Shown here piece after piece: positions 1-12,307 of a stretch of DNA of 64,000 nucleotides. Below the pieces are notes generated by a model that did no database searches, was not told the origin of the DNA, and worked only from the letters and a program-made list of their open reading frames with translations. Origin of the DNA: Talinum fruticosum (taxonomy: Eukaryota; Streptophyta; Magnoliopsida; Caryophyllales; Talinaceae); assembly GCA_021018815.1 (NCBI GenBank), contig JAITYX010000062.1, forward strand, positions 2,881,501 through 2,945,500, given 5' to 3'. Numbering within the stretch: the stretch's first letter is position 1; the number at the start of each line of letters is the position of its first letter. A program made the position numbers and the translations under genes.

Positions 1-1375
1 AACCATCCGACTAGGAGCCTTAGCAGGGTTCATTTGAAAAATAACAATTTTAATCTCGGTTGGAGACACTTGGTAAAATGACGTCATTAGAAATAATTGC
101 CGACAAGCTGGTGCGTATTGTTGATCTATTGGATCCTGCCTGAAAATGAAATTGATGAGTAAAGTTAGTGACAAATTTCTGTTGTAATATTGCCTTATCA
201 TTAATCCATAACTCGGACACATCTTTAATTTGTAAGATATTTAATTTCTATTTATGAAGGCACAACAACGATGAAAAAATTTAGAACTTCTATCACCCTT
301 AGTGAGCAATTCTTTTATATAGAATTTTTCTTAGCACTTTTGATTAAGCAAAAGTAATCTATCTCTTTGTTTGATCAACCAAGAAAACAATGGATAAGTG
401 TAAGGTTACAAGGCTCTAATAATAATCTATCTTCAACTTTATGTAACCGACTTGAATTTTTTCAACCCTCTCGTGAATAATTGCTGCAAACTTTGATACA
501 CCATTGTTAAAGTTTTTCTTTGATATGCTTAACTTTATTGACTACTTTAAACATATGCGTTCCACGAGACTGTTTATTCCACTATTGTTTAATTATCTTA
601 TTAACCTCATAATTGGACCACTGATTTTAAAACCTAAATTTTCGACGTTGTTGCTGCAATATTTATGGATTAGTATTTAACAATATGTAACTGTGATCTA
701 AACAAGAAAAATGATCATGTGCTACGGAACAATTTAGGTACATATTCCTCCAATCCATACGACCAATAGCTCTATCCAATCTCTCCTATATAAACTGGTC
801 CCTTAAAAAGTTTTTCCACTTAAAAATTGTGTCAATAGTAGGAATATTCTCACCTTGGATACGAGAAAGGATGTCTATCATACGCTGAACATTGATAGGT
901 GCTATTTTTTCGTTCAATTTTTTTCATTCAAACATTCCATTTCATTAAAATCGTCTATAATACACCATGGTAAATTAATATGACAGTTAAGATCATGTAA
1001 ATGATTTCAAAAAGTAATATTATCGATTTCCTAAGACGGTCCATAAATCCCTAAAATAATACATTCTTTTTGTAAAACCTTATCAAATATATGCAAGTAT
1101 ATAGTCCTTTGATCTTTAGTAAGAACATTAGCAGTAATGTTATTATTATTCCATAACACCCACATTCCACCACTATGGTTGTGTGGTAGAACATAGTCAT
1201 AATGATCCTATCAAATATATGCAAGTGGGATTTTTTTCTGTATTAACCAAATTAGTCATTGTTTCACTCGAAACAGAATATCCAACTGTAATTTCCGGTT
1301 CAAAATCAAAATTTCCTGCTTAACTTGATTTTTCTTTTCTTTTGCATCTTGGACATTCCAATAAATAATTTTCAT
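1..1375 (-). pseudogene. LINE ORF2 remnant: endonuclease domain and first residues of RT
   Basis: Read on the minus strand from a start codon at 1375, the translation opens MKIIYWNVQDAKEKKNQ, the usual start of a plant L1-type ORF2 apurinic endonuclease domain (family pattern MKIxxWNxRG). Further pieces fit the same domain: a GGMWVLWNN-like stretch near 1140-1180 and an R-D/N-W-rich stretch near 740-790 resembling the conserved LDR-(A/G)-hN-x-W region. At the window edge MNPAKAPSRMV corresponds to the family's KAPGPDG motif at the start of the reverse transcriptase. Stops and frameshifts are frequent throughout, so the copy is dead. The RT and 3' end lie outside the window. That it is a LINE is well supported; its subfamily cannot be told. 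Confidence 0.75.
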
Positions 1376-2196
1376 AATAAACAAATATTTACACATCAAT
1401 AAACCTTATAGTGCTGCAAAAACGAGTTGACCGTAAATATATCTAAATCCAAAAATATAACAATAAACGTTTATAAGATTAAAAATTCATAACCCAGAAG
1501 CAAAAAGTGTATCATTAATAGGGAAAATCTTGTTAAAATTCGACCACAATAGATCCTGATTTTATTCCCCTTAACCAACACGAAAAACAATTAAAAAAAC
1601 TCATAAATACATTGTATCCTGTCCCAAGAAGTATCAAAGCAAATTACAATACTAGGATGCAATTTGTGCAACTTGTAGAGCAAGATTCGGCTCTTTTCGA
1701 GATTGTTCGGAAAATAAGCCTTGGGACTTTCCGATAGACCTGAAATTCCTCTACCCAATAATTATAAACAAAGTGATTTTTTTCCTTGTTTGAAGAAAAC
1801 ATTGAAAAACAAACAAAGAAAATAAACCATAAATACACTATGAAATTTTGAGTGAAAGAAAATAAAATGGAAAAATATAGAAAGAAAGTGATTTTTTTCT
1901 TGTTTGAGATTGAGAAAAATTATACTAAAAAGGATGAAAAATAAAAAAAGAAGAAAATAAATCTCTCGATCGCCTAATCTTATTTTACTTTTGTTCTCTT
2001 TTTCTATAACCTTTATTTCTCTCTCCTTGATTCTCATCCTCAAATTCCCTCTATGCTATCGGTCAAGTATGCCCTCACAAATTGACATTGACAATCTCAA
2101 TTGCACCAACATCGGTCTCTCTCTCTCTCTCTCTCTACCCTTGTTTTTATCTCTTCTTTATTTCGATCTTGTGGTATGGGTTTTAGACTTTGCCTA
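1376..2196. other. AT-rich non-coding stretch with a CT microsatellite
   Basis: No coding signal is recognised. The stretch holds A-rich and T-rich runs and a CT dinucleotide repeat at about 2115-2136. The part just left of the LINE start (1376-1650) may be its 5' UTR, but I cannot delimit it. Confidence 0.5.
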
Positions 2197-2572
2197 TGTT
2201 GGGTGTGTGGAGCTTAGCGAAAGGTTTCGGGCTCGAAAATCGCATTACGGGACAAGAAACGACAAGCACAAGCAAGTACATGGAAAACAGGGCTTGCCGG
2301 GCGAAAAATGAAGGGCCACTAGGCAGTAGCCAACACGGGCCGGCTGTGTTGGCTGACTTGGCCCGTGCCGGTTGCCCGACTTTAGGCTCTTCGGTTTCGA
2401 TTGTTTTCTTCGATTTTTCTTACGAGGTTAATATGTGTTAATACTTGTAATTGTTCGGTTTGGCTACTTAACCGTGTGTATCCTCCTTTATTGAAGTAAG
2501 TAGTGAGAGTTCAAGGTGTAAGCTTGTAATTAACTTGAGTCAAATTCCTTGTAAACTATTTGAAATCTAGTG
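2197..2572 (+). repeat. 5' LTR of the deleted Copia element (truncated)
   Basis: It aligns with 3786-4225: both contain the ATTACGGGACAAGAAA block, the GCCAACACGGGC block and the TTCAAGGTGTAAGCTTGTAA block in the same order. Similarity stops after the GAAAT-TAG near 2572. Confidence 0.75.
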
Positions 2573-2639
2573 CATTGGTCCCGTGTCATGGGATACCATA
2601 GTGTCTCGTGGTTAGTAGTGCTAGGGGTTCAAATGCATT

Positions 2640-3260
2640 GAAGTATGATGAGGTCCGAGATGTGATCTCGAGCGAAAGCATTCGCAAGAAAGATTCGGGA
2701 GTCATCGGAAAGTGCATTTCATGTTAGGGGTAGGGAGAAACATGTGGAAAACGGCCGGTCAAAGTCCAAAGCAAGGGGTTGTTCTCAAAACCCGGGGAGG
2801 TTGTTTGTTGGGGCTATGGTGATAAAGGACATTTTAAGGAAAATTGTTCTAAAAATTTTGATGACCGGGATTCATTGCATTCAATTGAGGATGTAGGTGA
2901 TCCACTTGTGTTGAGTGCGAAAAGTCCTATTGAGTCATGGATAGTAGATTTGGGGGCATCATTTCATTCCAGGTCTAGTAGAAACTTATTCCGCAACTTT
3001 GTTGCGGGAAATTTTGGAAAGGTGTTCGTTGCTAATGGAAAAAGTTTGGACATACTAGGCAAGGGGGATGTGAGGATCAAAATCTCAAGTAGGGGTTTTG
3101 GACATTGCATAAAGTTAGATTCATTCCGGAATCGGCGAAAAATATGATTTGTGTGAGTCGAGTTGGATGAGTCGAGGTATCTAACAAAGTTTTGCAATGG
3201 TAGTTGGAAAATCGTTAAGGTGGCATTAGTTGTGGCTAAGGGTTTAAATTTGGCTTATTA
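2640..3260 (+). pseudogene. Copia gag end, protease and pre-integrase remnant
   Basis: The frame from 2779 to 3147 reads a zinc knuckle (VCWGYGDKGHFKENC) and then a protease start (ESWIVDLGASFHSRSSRN). In the family these are CxxCGKxGHxxxxC and W-(I/V)-x-D-S-G-A-(S/T)-xH. Two key residues have changed: the second cysteine of the knuckle is Tyr, and the catalytic D-S-G is D-L-G. After a frameshift near 3140, short pieces match the Copia GAG-pre-integrase region: an ICVS-like stretch, a W-K-I-V-K-like stretch and ALVVAKG near 3215-3245. Upstream, 2640-2778 resembles the end of Copia gag. The copy is inactive. The frame at 3289-3582 that follows has no clear family match. Confidence 0.7.
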
Positions 3261-3785
3261 CACTCTACCGTGGGGTTTAGTAACTTAGTTGCAAATGTCG
3301 GGGTTGATTGTTCCAATGGGCATGCACAGCGTGTTAGACTTAATACATATTCTCGCTACAGTGGGAGTTGGTAAGGGTGACGGGATATTTGTTGGATCTA
3401 CGAATGGGTCATCGGGTGCTCCACAAGGTAAATTGCAAGAACCAGGTGTAATGAAGAATGCGACATTATCAATGGGAGGTAAAGCCCAAAGGTACAAATT
3501 ATTTCTTCATTATGTTTTGTTGAATAACGTTGGTGAGCCGATTTTGCATGGTGATCTTATGCAAGAAGTTGATCTATCCTAGTTGCAGTGTACATCGGGT
3601 GGTGATGGGCTTGAGAAGGGCTTGGATAGTGGGATACCGACAAGGGTGCAAGTCCAAGGTGAAGGTGCTAAAACGGTGAGGCAAAGTGCAAAACCTTAGT
3701 TGGTCTCTCTCGATGAAGGGGTCGGGTTTCGATGAACTAAATGGATGTAACAAGGAGGTGAACCATTAGTCACCAAGTCAGAGAT

Positions 3786-4330
3786 TGTTGGGTGTGTAGA
3801 GTCTAATGGAAGGTTTCCGGCTCGGAAAATCATATTACGGGACAAGAAATGATGAGGGCAGGCAAAGTACATAAAAAATGAGGCATACCGGATGAAAAAG
3901 CGAAGGGTCGCTGGGCAGCAGCCAACACGGGCTGGCCGTGGTGGCTAACACGGCGTGCCAGCACCACTGGCAGCCCATGCTGGCTGCCCAGCTTCGGGCT
4001 TTTCAATTTTCAACCGTTTTCTTCGGTTTTTAATGTGTGTCAATGCTTGTTAATGCTTGTAATTGTTCAATTTGGGTATTTGACTGAGTTTGTCCTCCAT
4101 TGTTGAAGTATAGAGAGTTCAAGGTGTAAGCTTGTAATTAGTTTGAGTGAAATTGCTTGTAATTAGTTTGAGTGAAATTGCTTGTAATTAGTTTGAGTGA
4201 AATTCCTTGTAAACTACTTGAAATATAGTTTATCGTTTCGTGGTTTTTCCTCGGTTTGAGTTTTTCTGCGTTAAAAATCTTGTGTCCCATCTTTGTTATT
4301 TCTTTTGTTCCTATTTTAGTTGTTTGAGTG
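3786..4330 (+). repeat. 3' LTR of the deleted Copia element
   Basis: It begins TGTTGGGTGTGTAG after a purine-rich stretch and matches the 5' LTR. Unlike that LTR it carries a 25-bp unit three times in tandem (4131-4155, 4156-4180, 4181-4205; unit starts CTTGTAATTAGTTTGAGTGA). The right end is estimated. Confidence 0.65.
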
Positions 4331-4895
4331 AGCTCCTGATCCTAATAGCATATGCTAGGCAAAGTTATATAGATTTGGAAGCAACATCAAAATTTGATGA
4401 AAGGCATTGACGGAGCAAGTTTCATGATGAGCTAGTGATTCACTATTGATTTTGGAAGCGGAAAGGAAGTAGAGAGAACAGAGCAAAGGTTCAATTTAGA
4501 ATCATTATAAGAGTATCGAGCTTGAGAAAGGAAAATTTTCACTTCAGTTTCCTTATATTTTTAAAGGAATGTAATATGGTCTAAGATTACATGATTTTCC
4601 ATGCATTTTTCCTCCAAGTTTTTCTTTTCTAATTTCATTTCCTCAAATAAAAACTAAAAACAAAAAACATAGGAAAGAAAACAACCTTCTCAATTTTTTT
4701 CTTTTCACCTATTTTTTCAAGAATCAAATATAGGCTAATTGTTCACGAGGGTCGGGTTGTAATCTTGAAAAATTATTTTATACAAATAATGTTTTAATAA
4801 TTTTTGACCAAATTTTCCCTAATTTTTTTCCTCGTAATTTTCTTAAAAGAAAAGAATTTTCCATCCATATTTTCTTAGAATTAAAGCAACCTTAA

Positions 4896-5140
4896 AGTTA
4901 ATTTTTAATAAGGATAAATCTGCAAAATAGTACAACTTAGATTGAAAATCAAACAATTCTAACTCCCTTAATAATCTTTACCCAATAAAAGTCCACGAAA
5001 ATACTTGACATTCATGAAGTTAGTTTTTAATAAGGATAAATCTGCAAAATTGTACAACTTAGATTGAAAATCAAAACAATTCAACTCCCTTAATAATCCT
5101 TACTCAATAAAAGTCCACAACTATATTTGACATTCATATA
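4896..5140. repeat. Tandem duplication, two units of about 122 bp
   Basis: Both units contain GGATAAATCTGCAAAA, TACAACTTAGATTGAAAATC, AATAAAAGTCCAC and TTGACATTCAT in the same order and spacing, with a few substitutions. Confidence 0.85.
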
Positions 5141-5431
5141 TCGTAAACATAATATCTTCATAAAATAGGGGTTTTTATCAAAAAATTAAAATTTGCCGAT
5201 CAAAATAAATCGATATATTTTTATTATACCTTTTGTCAATAAAAATAAAAATCGTCCATAAAAGACATTAGAATACAATTAAAAAAAATTAAACATGAAT
5301 ATGATATATTGAATACCTTAATCTTATCACTAAATCGTGACTTTATTAATGTCTCGTTGTAAATTTAAATGGGTCATTTTGAATTAGTGTATAATCGCTG
5401 ACAGTTCTTAACAATTACAACCGTTAACCAC

Positions 5432-5470
<39 letters not shown>
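5432..5470. repeat. AAT microsatellite
   Basis: About 13 uninterrupted AAT units. Confidence 0.9.
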
Positions 5471-5471
<1 letters not shown>

Positions 5472-6564
5472 TAAAAAATAACATTATTATAATTAAAAAT
5501 TTTATTAATATAATTATTAATTATTATCGTTATCATCATCATTATCATTGTTAATTGTTATTATAATGCTCGTCATCATATTGTTGTGACAATTGTATAT
5601 TATGAGAAGAGCTTCCTAACAAGTTTATATCCAATGGGCCAATACTGTGATATTTTAAAATTGTTGCATAAATAGTTTTCTTGAGAATATTTTTCTACAA
5701 TATATACATCAGTTTATTTCAAAATATTTAAATTAGTAATGTGTCAATTTGTAGTCAAATGACTGATCAATCTGCATAAACTATTGTCGAACATCCCCCA
5801 CCAATCATATTAAATAATTTATTCCTAAAATACATTCATTGTTTGTTTGTTACGACGATCATGGAACTCTTGCTCTAACTGTCCTTCTTATATGATGGTA
5901 GGCCAAGGACCAAATGGTATTAGGGAGTTATTTTTCTTCTAAAAAACATTCAAATAAAAATCAATTATGATTAACAACAAAAATATATGAATTTCTAATG
6001 GTAATAAAAATTAATCGATTATTCAAAAAAATATTTAAATATTTATTATTGACCAATATATATTATTCAGATCAAATAGACAATGAGAATATTGTTAATG
6101 ATATTTTTAAAATTTTATAATCACTTATATATTTAGTAACAACTTATAATAGTTATAACAACTTGCTTTAATGGCTAAAACGAGGAGATTTGATTTTACT
6201 TTTTTTCAACTTATTGGTCTTAAGCAATGACACGTGGAGGAATGTCTGCGCGCGCAGAAAATGGTTCGAGAATTAATCGCCGTTTTAACTTTTTAAATTC
6301 GTGTAACTCCAGCTGGAAGCTCCCACGTAGTAAAAGAAGAATTGAGAAACACAGAAGCTAATATAATTTGACATCTTTCATCTTTGGCTACGCTTTATTC
6401 AATTCCAAATCAACCAAACTCTTACCAACCCCGCTGAGGACCAAACCAACCACTCTTTTTTCCGACTTAATTGGCTCAATCAATCTCTTATTCTCCTCCC
6501 CAATACTTATATCATGAATTCTGCACTGTGTATTATTTTTTATATGGCTTACAATGTTCCACAT

Positions 6565-7867
6565 TTATAGATCTTAGACTTGACAAACTGACCCGATCTA
6601 CAAATCTAACTTGAACCCTCTCGGAAATTTTAATTTATGAATACGATTTTCTCGATTTGAACCCGAAAGCAGCCGAAATCAAAAATCCGCAAATTAGTGG
6701 GTCAAACTTGGCTCGAACCTGTTTGACCTCGTTGAGTCAAGGCACTAAAAATAACAATTTTAATTTTGTAACTTGTTAATTGAATGTTTTATGCCTATTA
6801 TATGATTTTCCTTTCACTTTATCACACTTTTAGTAATGGTTAATTATTATATCACATCGTTTGGAAATACGTTGTATATCTATCGCAATAATTTACAAAC
6901 AAACACTAATATTACTTCTTTTCTCAACTTATTTCTCATTAAAAAATTATATAAAAAATATACACATTAAAATTTTAAAAAACATGTATGGATTCAAATG
7001 GCGTGATGATAAAAATATTAAAAATGCGCAAGGTATATTGTTGTATTTTTGGTGAATAGAACATATCTGGTCACATCTTAAATAATATATTTTTTTATAG
7101 AAGTAATATTATTATAATAATATAAAATTTTGATGTCATAATTAAAAGTAATAAGTTTAGTTTATTGTAAATCTCTAATTCTCATTTATTTAAAATTGTT
7201 TTAGTTGTACTTGAAGCATAGTGCCTAGGATGGACACTCGGGTTGGGTAAAGACAAAGTCGAGATTTTTCTAGTGAATAAAATGGGCCGGTTAGCCGATA
7301 ATGTTGACTCTTTTCTCGATCTATTTTAAAATGGAGTAGATATGCATAAAAAGCTCCTTATATTATTAATCTTTATTATTATTGATAAAAAATTTAACAA
7401 AAAGGAACATGTGAATTAATATAATAGAAGAGTAGAAATAAAAATCAAAACCTTAAACAAGTCACTAAATAGAATAACTCATTATTATCCAACCTATTAT
7501 TGGCCCGAGTTTTCATTGGTCTTATTTAAATGTATAAAAGCGGTCAAGTTGTTGGACTCAATGTACTCCTCATGCAAATACTATGATGAAAGTTTTGAAT
7601 TTTTTCAATTTTCTTTTAGAAAATGCAAATACTATACTTTTTTTTTGTAGAATTATAGGCAATTTTAAGTAAAAAATTCGTCGAATTTTATAAGTTATAA
7701 AAGAAAAATGATTGATAAAAAGGCAACCCGTTAGATCGAATTGAAACCCGTATAACCCGATATACGATTGCTCATATTTTACTCAAAACAGAGATACACC
7801 CGACTCGTATTTTATACGAATTTGAATACACCCGAACTGTATTTAACGCATCTATCCAAATTGACAG
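6565..7867 (+). repeat. Dispersed 1.3 kb repeat, copy A
   Basis: This segment matches the reverse complement of 31571-32790 over nearly its whole length. Shared blocks, in order: AAAATCCGCAAATTAGT; a polypyrimidine TTTCACTTTA block; the AAAATTTTGATGT block near 7128; CCTAGGATGGACA near 7227; TAGTGAATAAAAT near 7271; and the end block TTGACAG at 7861-7867. The ends are rich in GGGT/ACCC words. I see no protein domain. The short frames inside are not conserved between the copies, so it is best read as a non-autonomous transposable element of unknown class. Confidence 0.75.
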
Positions 7868-8451
7868 TTTTAATAAATCTGAATCGCTATACAATTTCTA
7901 TTTTCCTTTCCCAACTGAAGAATTTTTTTCCATGGTCAAATTTAGACTTTATGTTCCTTATTTGTATTTGTATATAACAAATATCATCACACCAAAGTCA
8001 ATTTAGAATATCATAATGACCCTAATTGAGACTCAAAGTCAAAATTTAGTTTGAGCTAAATCGACCTCTTATGGGTCATAATTAACCGTACTTTTTTTTT
8101 GTTGAAATTTTACCAAATAAAGTTTTATCTAGATTGCTATTTTTGTACTGGACTTTTATAAATGATAATTATAATGGTTTGTAAAACATAAAAAACAACT
8201 CTTCACTTACGAATTCTAAGTAATAAATTTTTCTGAGAAGATAAAGGTAAATTTAAAAATTTTAAAGTTTGTCGCAATTAATAGAACATGTAAAAATATG
8301 TAAAATATTTTTGAAAAATGAAAGAACCTGAAACATTTAGATATATGTAAAAACCTTAATACTTTTGAATTTAGGTAACACTAAACATACACAATTAATA
8401 TGATGACCAACAATAATCTGAACCAATTTTGTGTCCACCACTACCAGTATA

Positions 8452-8497
<46 letters not shown>
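8452..8497. repeat. ATT microsatellite
   Basis: About 15 uninterrupted ATT units. Confidence 0.92.
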
Positions 8498-10895
8498 TAC
8501 AGAAAGTACATGCACATCTCTGGAAAGCTAAATTAGATTGGCTTCATAGTCATGATCCAAAATTAAAAAACGGCGTCAATTTCCACCCAAAATGGCCTCA
8601 TGAATTGTTTTCTTTTAACTAGTGTGGACCCGTGATATGCACGGAATAATGTTATAAATATTTACCTTAAGAAATTATTGAATCATGGAGCGATGTTTTA
8701 CTTGTGAGTTTCTTTTCTCGATCATTTGATTTTATTGAATGGTTTCACATTCAACAACATTCTTCTGCATGTTATTCCTCATAGTGAAAACGATTTCGTG
8801 ACTCATCAAATTTATTAGAACCCAATACATAAAAATCATTAAAGCCAAACACATATTCATCTTTTAATCATTCTAAATTTCTAAAGAATAAATAAAGAAT
8901 TTAAAACGATAAATAAAAAGAATGTTAAAAAATATCATCAAAGTTTTAAGATCATACTCGTGATTTGGAACATTAAGAAGCCAAACCCCTATAAGAATCA
9001 AACAATTTAAATAATGTGACAATATGTTTGGGTATAAAAAGACAAATATTAGTAGGAAAATGAATAATATATAATTGATAGATATTGAATTAGATGACCT
9101 ATAGATCACAATAAATATCATTATGTCACAAATTAATATTACAATACAAATAACATCAAATTAATAAAAGAATGTCATACTTATAACTCATAACTCTATA
9201 CAAATTCAATAATACTAATTTGACTTAATTGACGCCTAGATAACGTCTAGATAAATATCTACATGCAACCTAATAAAATATCATTGACTCAAATATTACA
9301 CGAACCCTTAAAAAGTATACATATAACCATAATGGAATCTCATTTTTTAAAAATTATAGGGTGAATATGATGATTTACCTATTGTTACCTACCTGTGCAT
9401 ACAAAGGCAATCTGTTTTCCTCCTATACTCCCTATTCATCCTCAAGAGGTTATAGACAATAGAAGTTAATTATAAATAATTTCAAACTGTGACTCCACCT
9501 CTTAATCATAAATAATTTTATGTTCGAGACTCAACCCGTTATCTTCTTACATTTGCATCCTTAAATCAGTTGTATTTTTCAATCATTTGCCTAACATCTA
9601 ACTCAGCTTGCAAAATAGATTCACATATTTTAGCCTAATTTCTGGCACTTTTGAAACTTAATTTACAACTATATTTTCTCTACAATAAAAGTTATAACAT
9701 CCTAGTCATCTAAAAGGGAATAAAAAAATTCATTAAAGAATAAATTTATTGATTGTAAACATTCACACGCAATGATAAAAATATGGTGAAATAAAATTCT
9801 TTTTGCAAACTTACCCAAAAATTATATAGACATTAAAATCATTTAAGGTAGAAATGTAATGAGAAGAACGACAACTTCACTAGTGAATAAATTAGCAAGT
9901 GAATCATATAAAATTCAACTTAATAATTACCAAATTAGGTTTCATAAATTATATTAATGATCAAGTAGGTAGTGAACTAAGAAAATGATTTCTAAGGGAT
10001 AATATATGCAAATCTTAGAGAAAGGTAACTTAAGACAATTTTTATTGGGGTTGGTGCAATTTAGCAATTTAAGCAAAAAATCATATAATGAAGATATCTC
10101 ATATATTTAAGGTAAGTTATTGAAATGTCTTTAGTTTATTTTAAACATTATATGACAACCTTGATAATCTAATTTCTATTATTTGACCCTATATTTGCGA
10201 AGAAAATGTGGATAAAATTAACTGTAAGGATTTATTGTTAATCAATCGCGACATCATCTCAAACTCCTCCTCAATTTAAAGTACACACTATTATTCGATT
10301 AAGGGGCAAATCAAGAGATGCTTAAATATCAAAGGTAAACTACCAAAGCAACCAAACTTGCTAGAATTAGATATCTATAACTCAAAGCCACATACATTTG
10401 ACCTGTTCTCCAGTATTTCTAAAACCCATTTCTTTTTCATCATAACAAATATGTCATTTTTTTGTTCCTAAATTTTGCTGATCCTAAACAACGACTCTAT
10501 TATGTTTATATCGTAAACAATTAAAACTAAAATAACCTAAATTAAGATCTTGAAACTGTAAAAAAGAAACGTGAAAGGTAAAATATTAACTCCATGTAAG
10601 CTAATTACCATTATTCAACATTTGTTTCAACATATGAAGGAGAAAAAAATACACTAATAAGACTATATTATCACACATACAAAAAAAAAAAAAAACAAAG
10701 GAGAGGAGAGTTCACTTATAAAAGGAATTTTTTATTTGGGAAAATTATATTTTTATTTATCTAATTATTTACATCACCGTCTCATATTTAATGGACAAAT
10801 AATTTTATGGTTAATATTACCCTAAGCTCCTACAATCACTTCCGTCGCAATATTTGATCAGTTTAAAAATGCTACTATTATATATTGTATAAATT

Positions 10896-10920
10896 ATAAT
10901 AATAATAATAATTATTATTA

Positions 10921-10957
<37 letters not shown>
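10896..10957. repeat. AAT/ATT compound microsatellite
   Basis: An AAT run switches to an ATT run near 10910, so the two parts are mutually complementary and could fold back on each other. Confidence 0.88.
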
Positions 10958-10958
<1 letters not shown>

Positions 10959-11169
10959 ATTTATTTTGACAAGGAGTAAAAGAGAGTCCATTTATGAGTG
11001 AAATCCTTTTTTAAGGATAAATTATCATTTTTTATTGGACGAAACTCCTAAAGTTACTCTCGAGCCGCCATGTCATACTTTTGAAAAGATTGCTATTATA
11101 TATTATATAGATTAATTATCATCTACAGAGATTGGTTTTCTCTCTCTAAACACCGGCGAACCAGTGGCT

Positions 11170-12303
11170 ATGGCAAGAAAGGGAAGACTTAAGAAAACAA
11201 CAAAATCGGCACAATCGGCGAAGGTAAGTGGAGGGGTAATACCGGGTGCTCAAGACGAACTCACTACTACCAACAATTTGGGCGACGATGAAGGATCGAA
11301 AGAGAAGATTGATGGAATAGTAAGTCCGGATGCTTGGAAAGGCCTCACTGGGGCCAAATCCATCGGAACAACCAAAATTACCCGAGGTAAATCTCTCCGG
11401 ATCTTATGCTAGTATTTTCGATACTAAGGAGGGTATGGAGTTATCGCTATGTGATGTTCGGATTATAAATGGGTGCAAGATTACTAAAATAGATCGTGAG
11501 GATATTCATGAAGAAATAGATTACCGGAATACCTCCTTAATCAATAGTGTGTTGGAAGCAACTCCACCGTATCAAATGATGAATGGTTTTCTTAAACGCA
11601 TTTGAGATGGATACAATTTGGAACAAGTCTCGGTAGTCCGAAAAGGGGTGTTCCTGGCTAGGTTTACCACAATGGAGGACAGGGATCGAGTCCTTCAAAA
11701 ACGGTTATTCTTCTTTGATAAGAAGCCGCTTATTATGGAACCATGGGATGAACAAATGGAAATTGACAAGGATTCCATCTCAACCTTGCCTATTTAGGTT
11801 AACTTGCCGGAGCTTGATTTCAAGTATTGGAGTGTACAAGGTTTGAGCAAAATAGGTAGCTTGATAGGCACCCAAATTAAGACGGATAAACAAACAGGAA
11901 AGAAAAAGATGTTAAGTTATGCTAGGCTTTTGGTGGATGTAAACCTTGATAAGGAATTACCAGATTCTGTTGAATTTCATAATGAGAATGGTATCATTGT
12001 GAGACAGAGCGATCGAGTATGACTGGAAACCTATAAAATGCTCCCATTGTCATATGTTTGGGTGTGAAGAAGAGGAGTACAGGAAGAAGACCAAAGTGAA
12101 ACAAGTGTGGGTCCCAAAGCAGCAAGTATAGTCGGTGCAAAAGCCCAAGCAAAATTGATGAAGAAGGTTTCCAAAGAATCACATCCGCAAAAGAATAATG
12201 CTGCCACCTAGACAAATTGAGGTGTCCGCAGAGAGCCATTTCTAAATGTTGCAGCAAGTGATAGAAGGGGATGACGATCAACGGGTTGGGGAAACCCCCA
12301 TAA
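11170..12303 (+). pseudogene. LINE ORF1 (DUF4283 plus zinc knuckle), broken
   Basis: ORF1 products of plant LINEs bind the element RNA. The start is taken at the ATG at 11170 (MARKGRLKKTT), which gives a basic, lysine-rich N terminus. The frame shifts near 11400 and passes two stops, near 11603 and 11796. The central part (about 11600-12020) reads VVRKGVFLARF, then LPELDFKYWSVQGLSKIGSL, the typical DUF4283 end. A knuckle follows after another shift (KCSHCHMFGCEEEEY near 12040-12085), in which the family's conserved His and last Cys are replaced by Cys and Tyr. ORF2 begins a few bases after the end. Confidence 0.72.
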
Positions 12304-12307
12304 AGGC

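Larger units (their letters stand above)
2197..4330 (+). mobile_element. Copia LTR retrotransposon, internally deleted
   Basis: Two related sequences in direct orientation both begin TGTTGGGTGTGT (2197 and 3786) and stay alignable for about 370 bp, so they are read as 5' and 3' LTRs. Between them lie a gag end with a zinc knuckle, a Copia-type protease and part of the GAG-pre-integrase region. Integrase, RT and RNase H are missing. The sequence just before the 3' LTR (AGTCAGAGAT) resembles the purine tract before Copia 3' LTRs. The 5' LTR loses similarity at about 2572, which suggests that a deletion took its end together with the PBS and most of gag. The right end (about 4330) is uncertain because I could not pair a target duplication. 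Confidence 0.75.
4331..6564. other. AT-rich non-coding stretch with tandem duplication and AAT microsatellite
   Basis: I see no gene. Two structures are clear: a tandem duplication of about 122 bp (4896-5017 and 5018-5140, both beginning AGTTA-TTTTTAATAAGGAT), and an AAT trinucleotide array at 5432-5470. The rest is simple AT-rich sequence. Confidence 0.6.
7868..11110. other. AT-rich non-coding stretch with ATT microsatellites
   Basis: No gene is recognised. There is a pure ATT array at 8452-8497 and an AAT array running into an ATT array at 10896-10957, the second close to the target site of the LINE that follows. The sequence at 8620-8640 (ACTAGTGTGGACCCGTG) resembles a motif seen at the ends of plant repeats, but I could not find a partner end. 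Confidence 0.5.

Noticed and set aside
4131..4205. Three regular repeats, considered as a CRISPR-like array
   Set aside because: Units are directly adjacent with no spacers, and lie in an LTR of a plant element.
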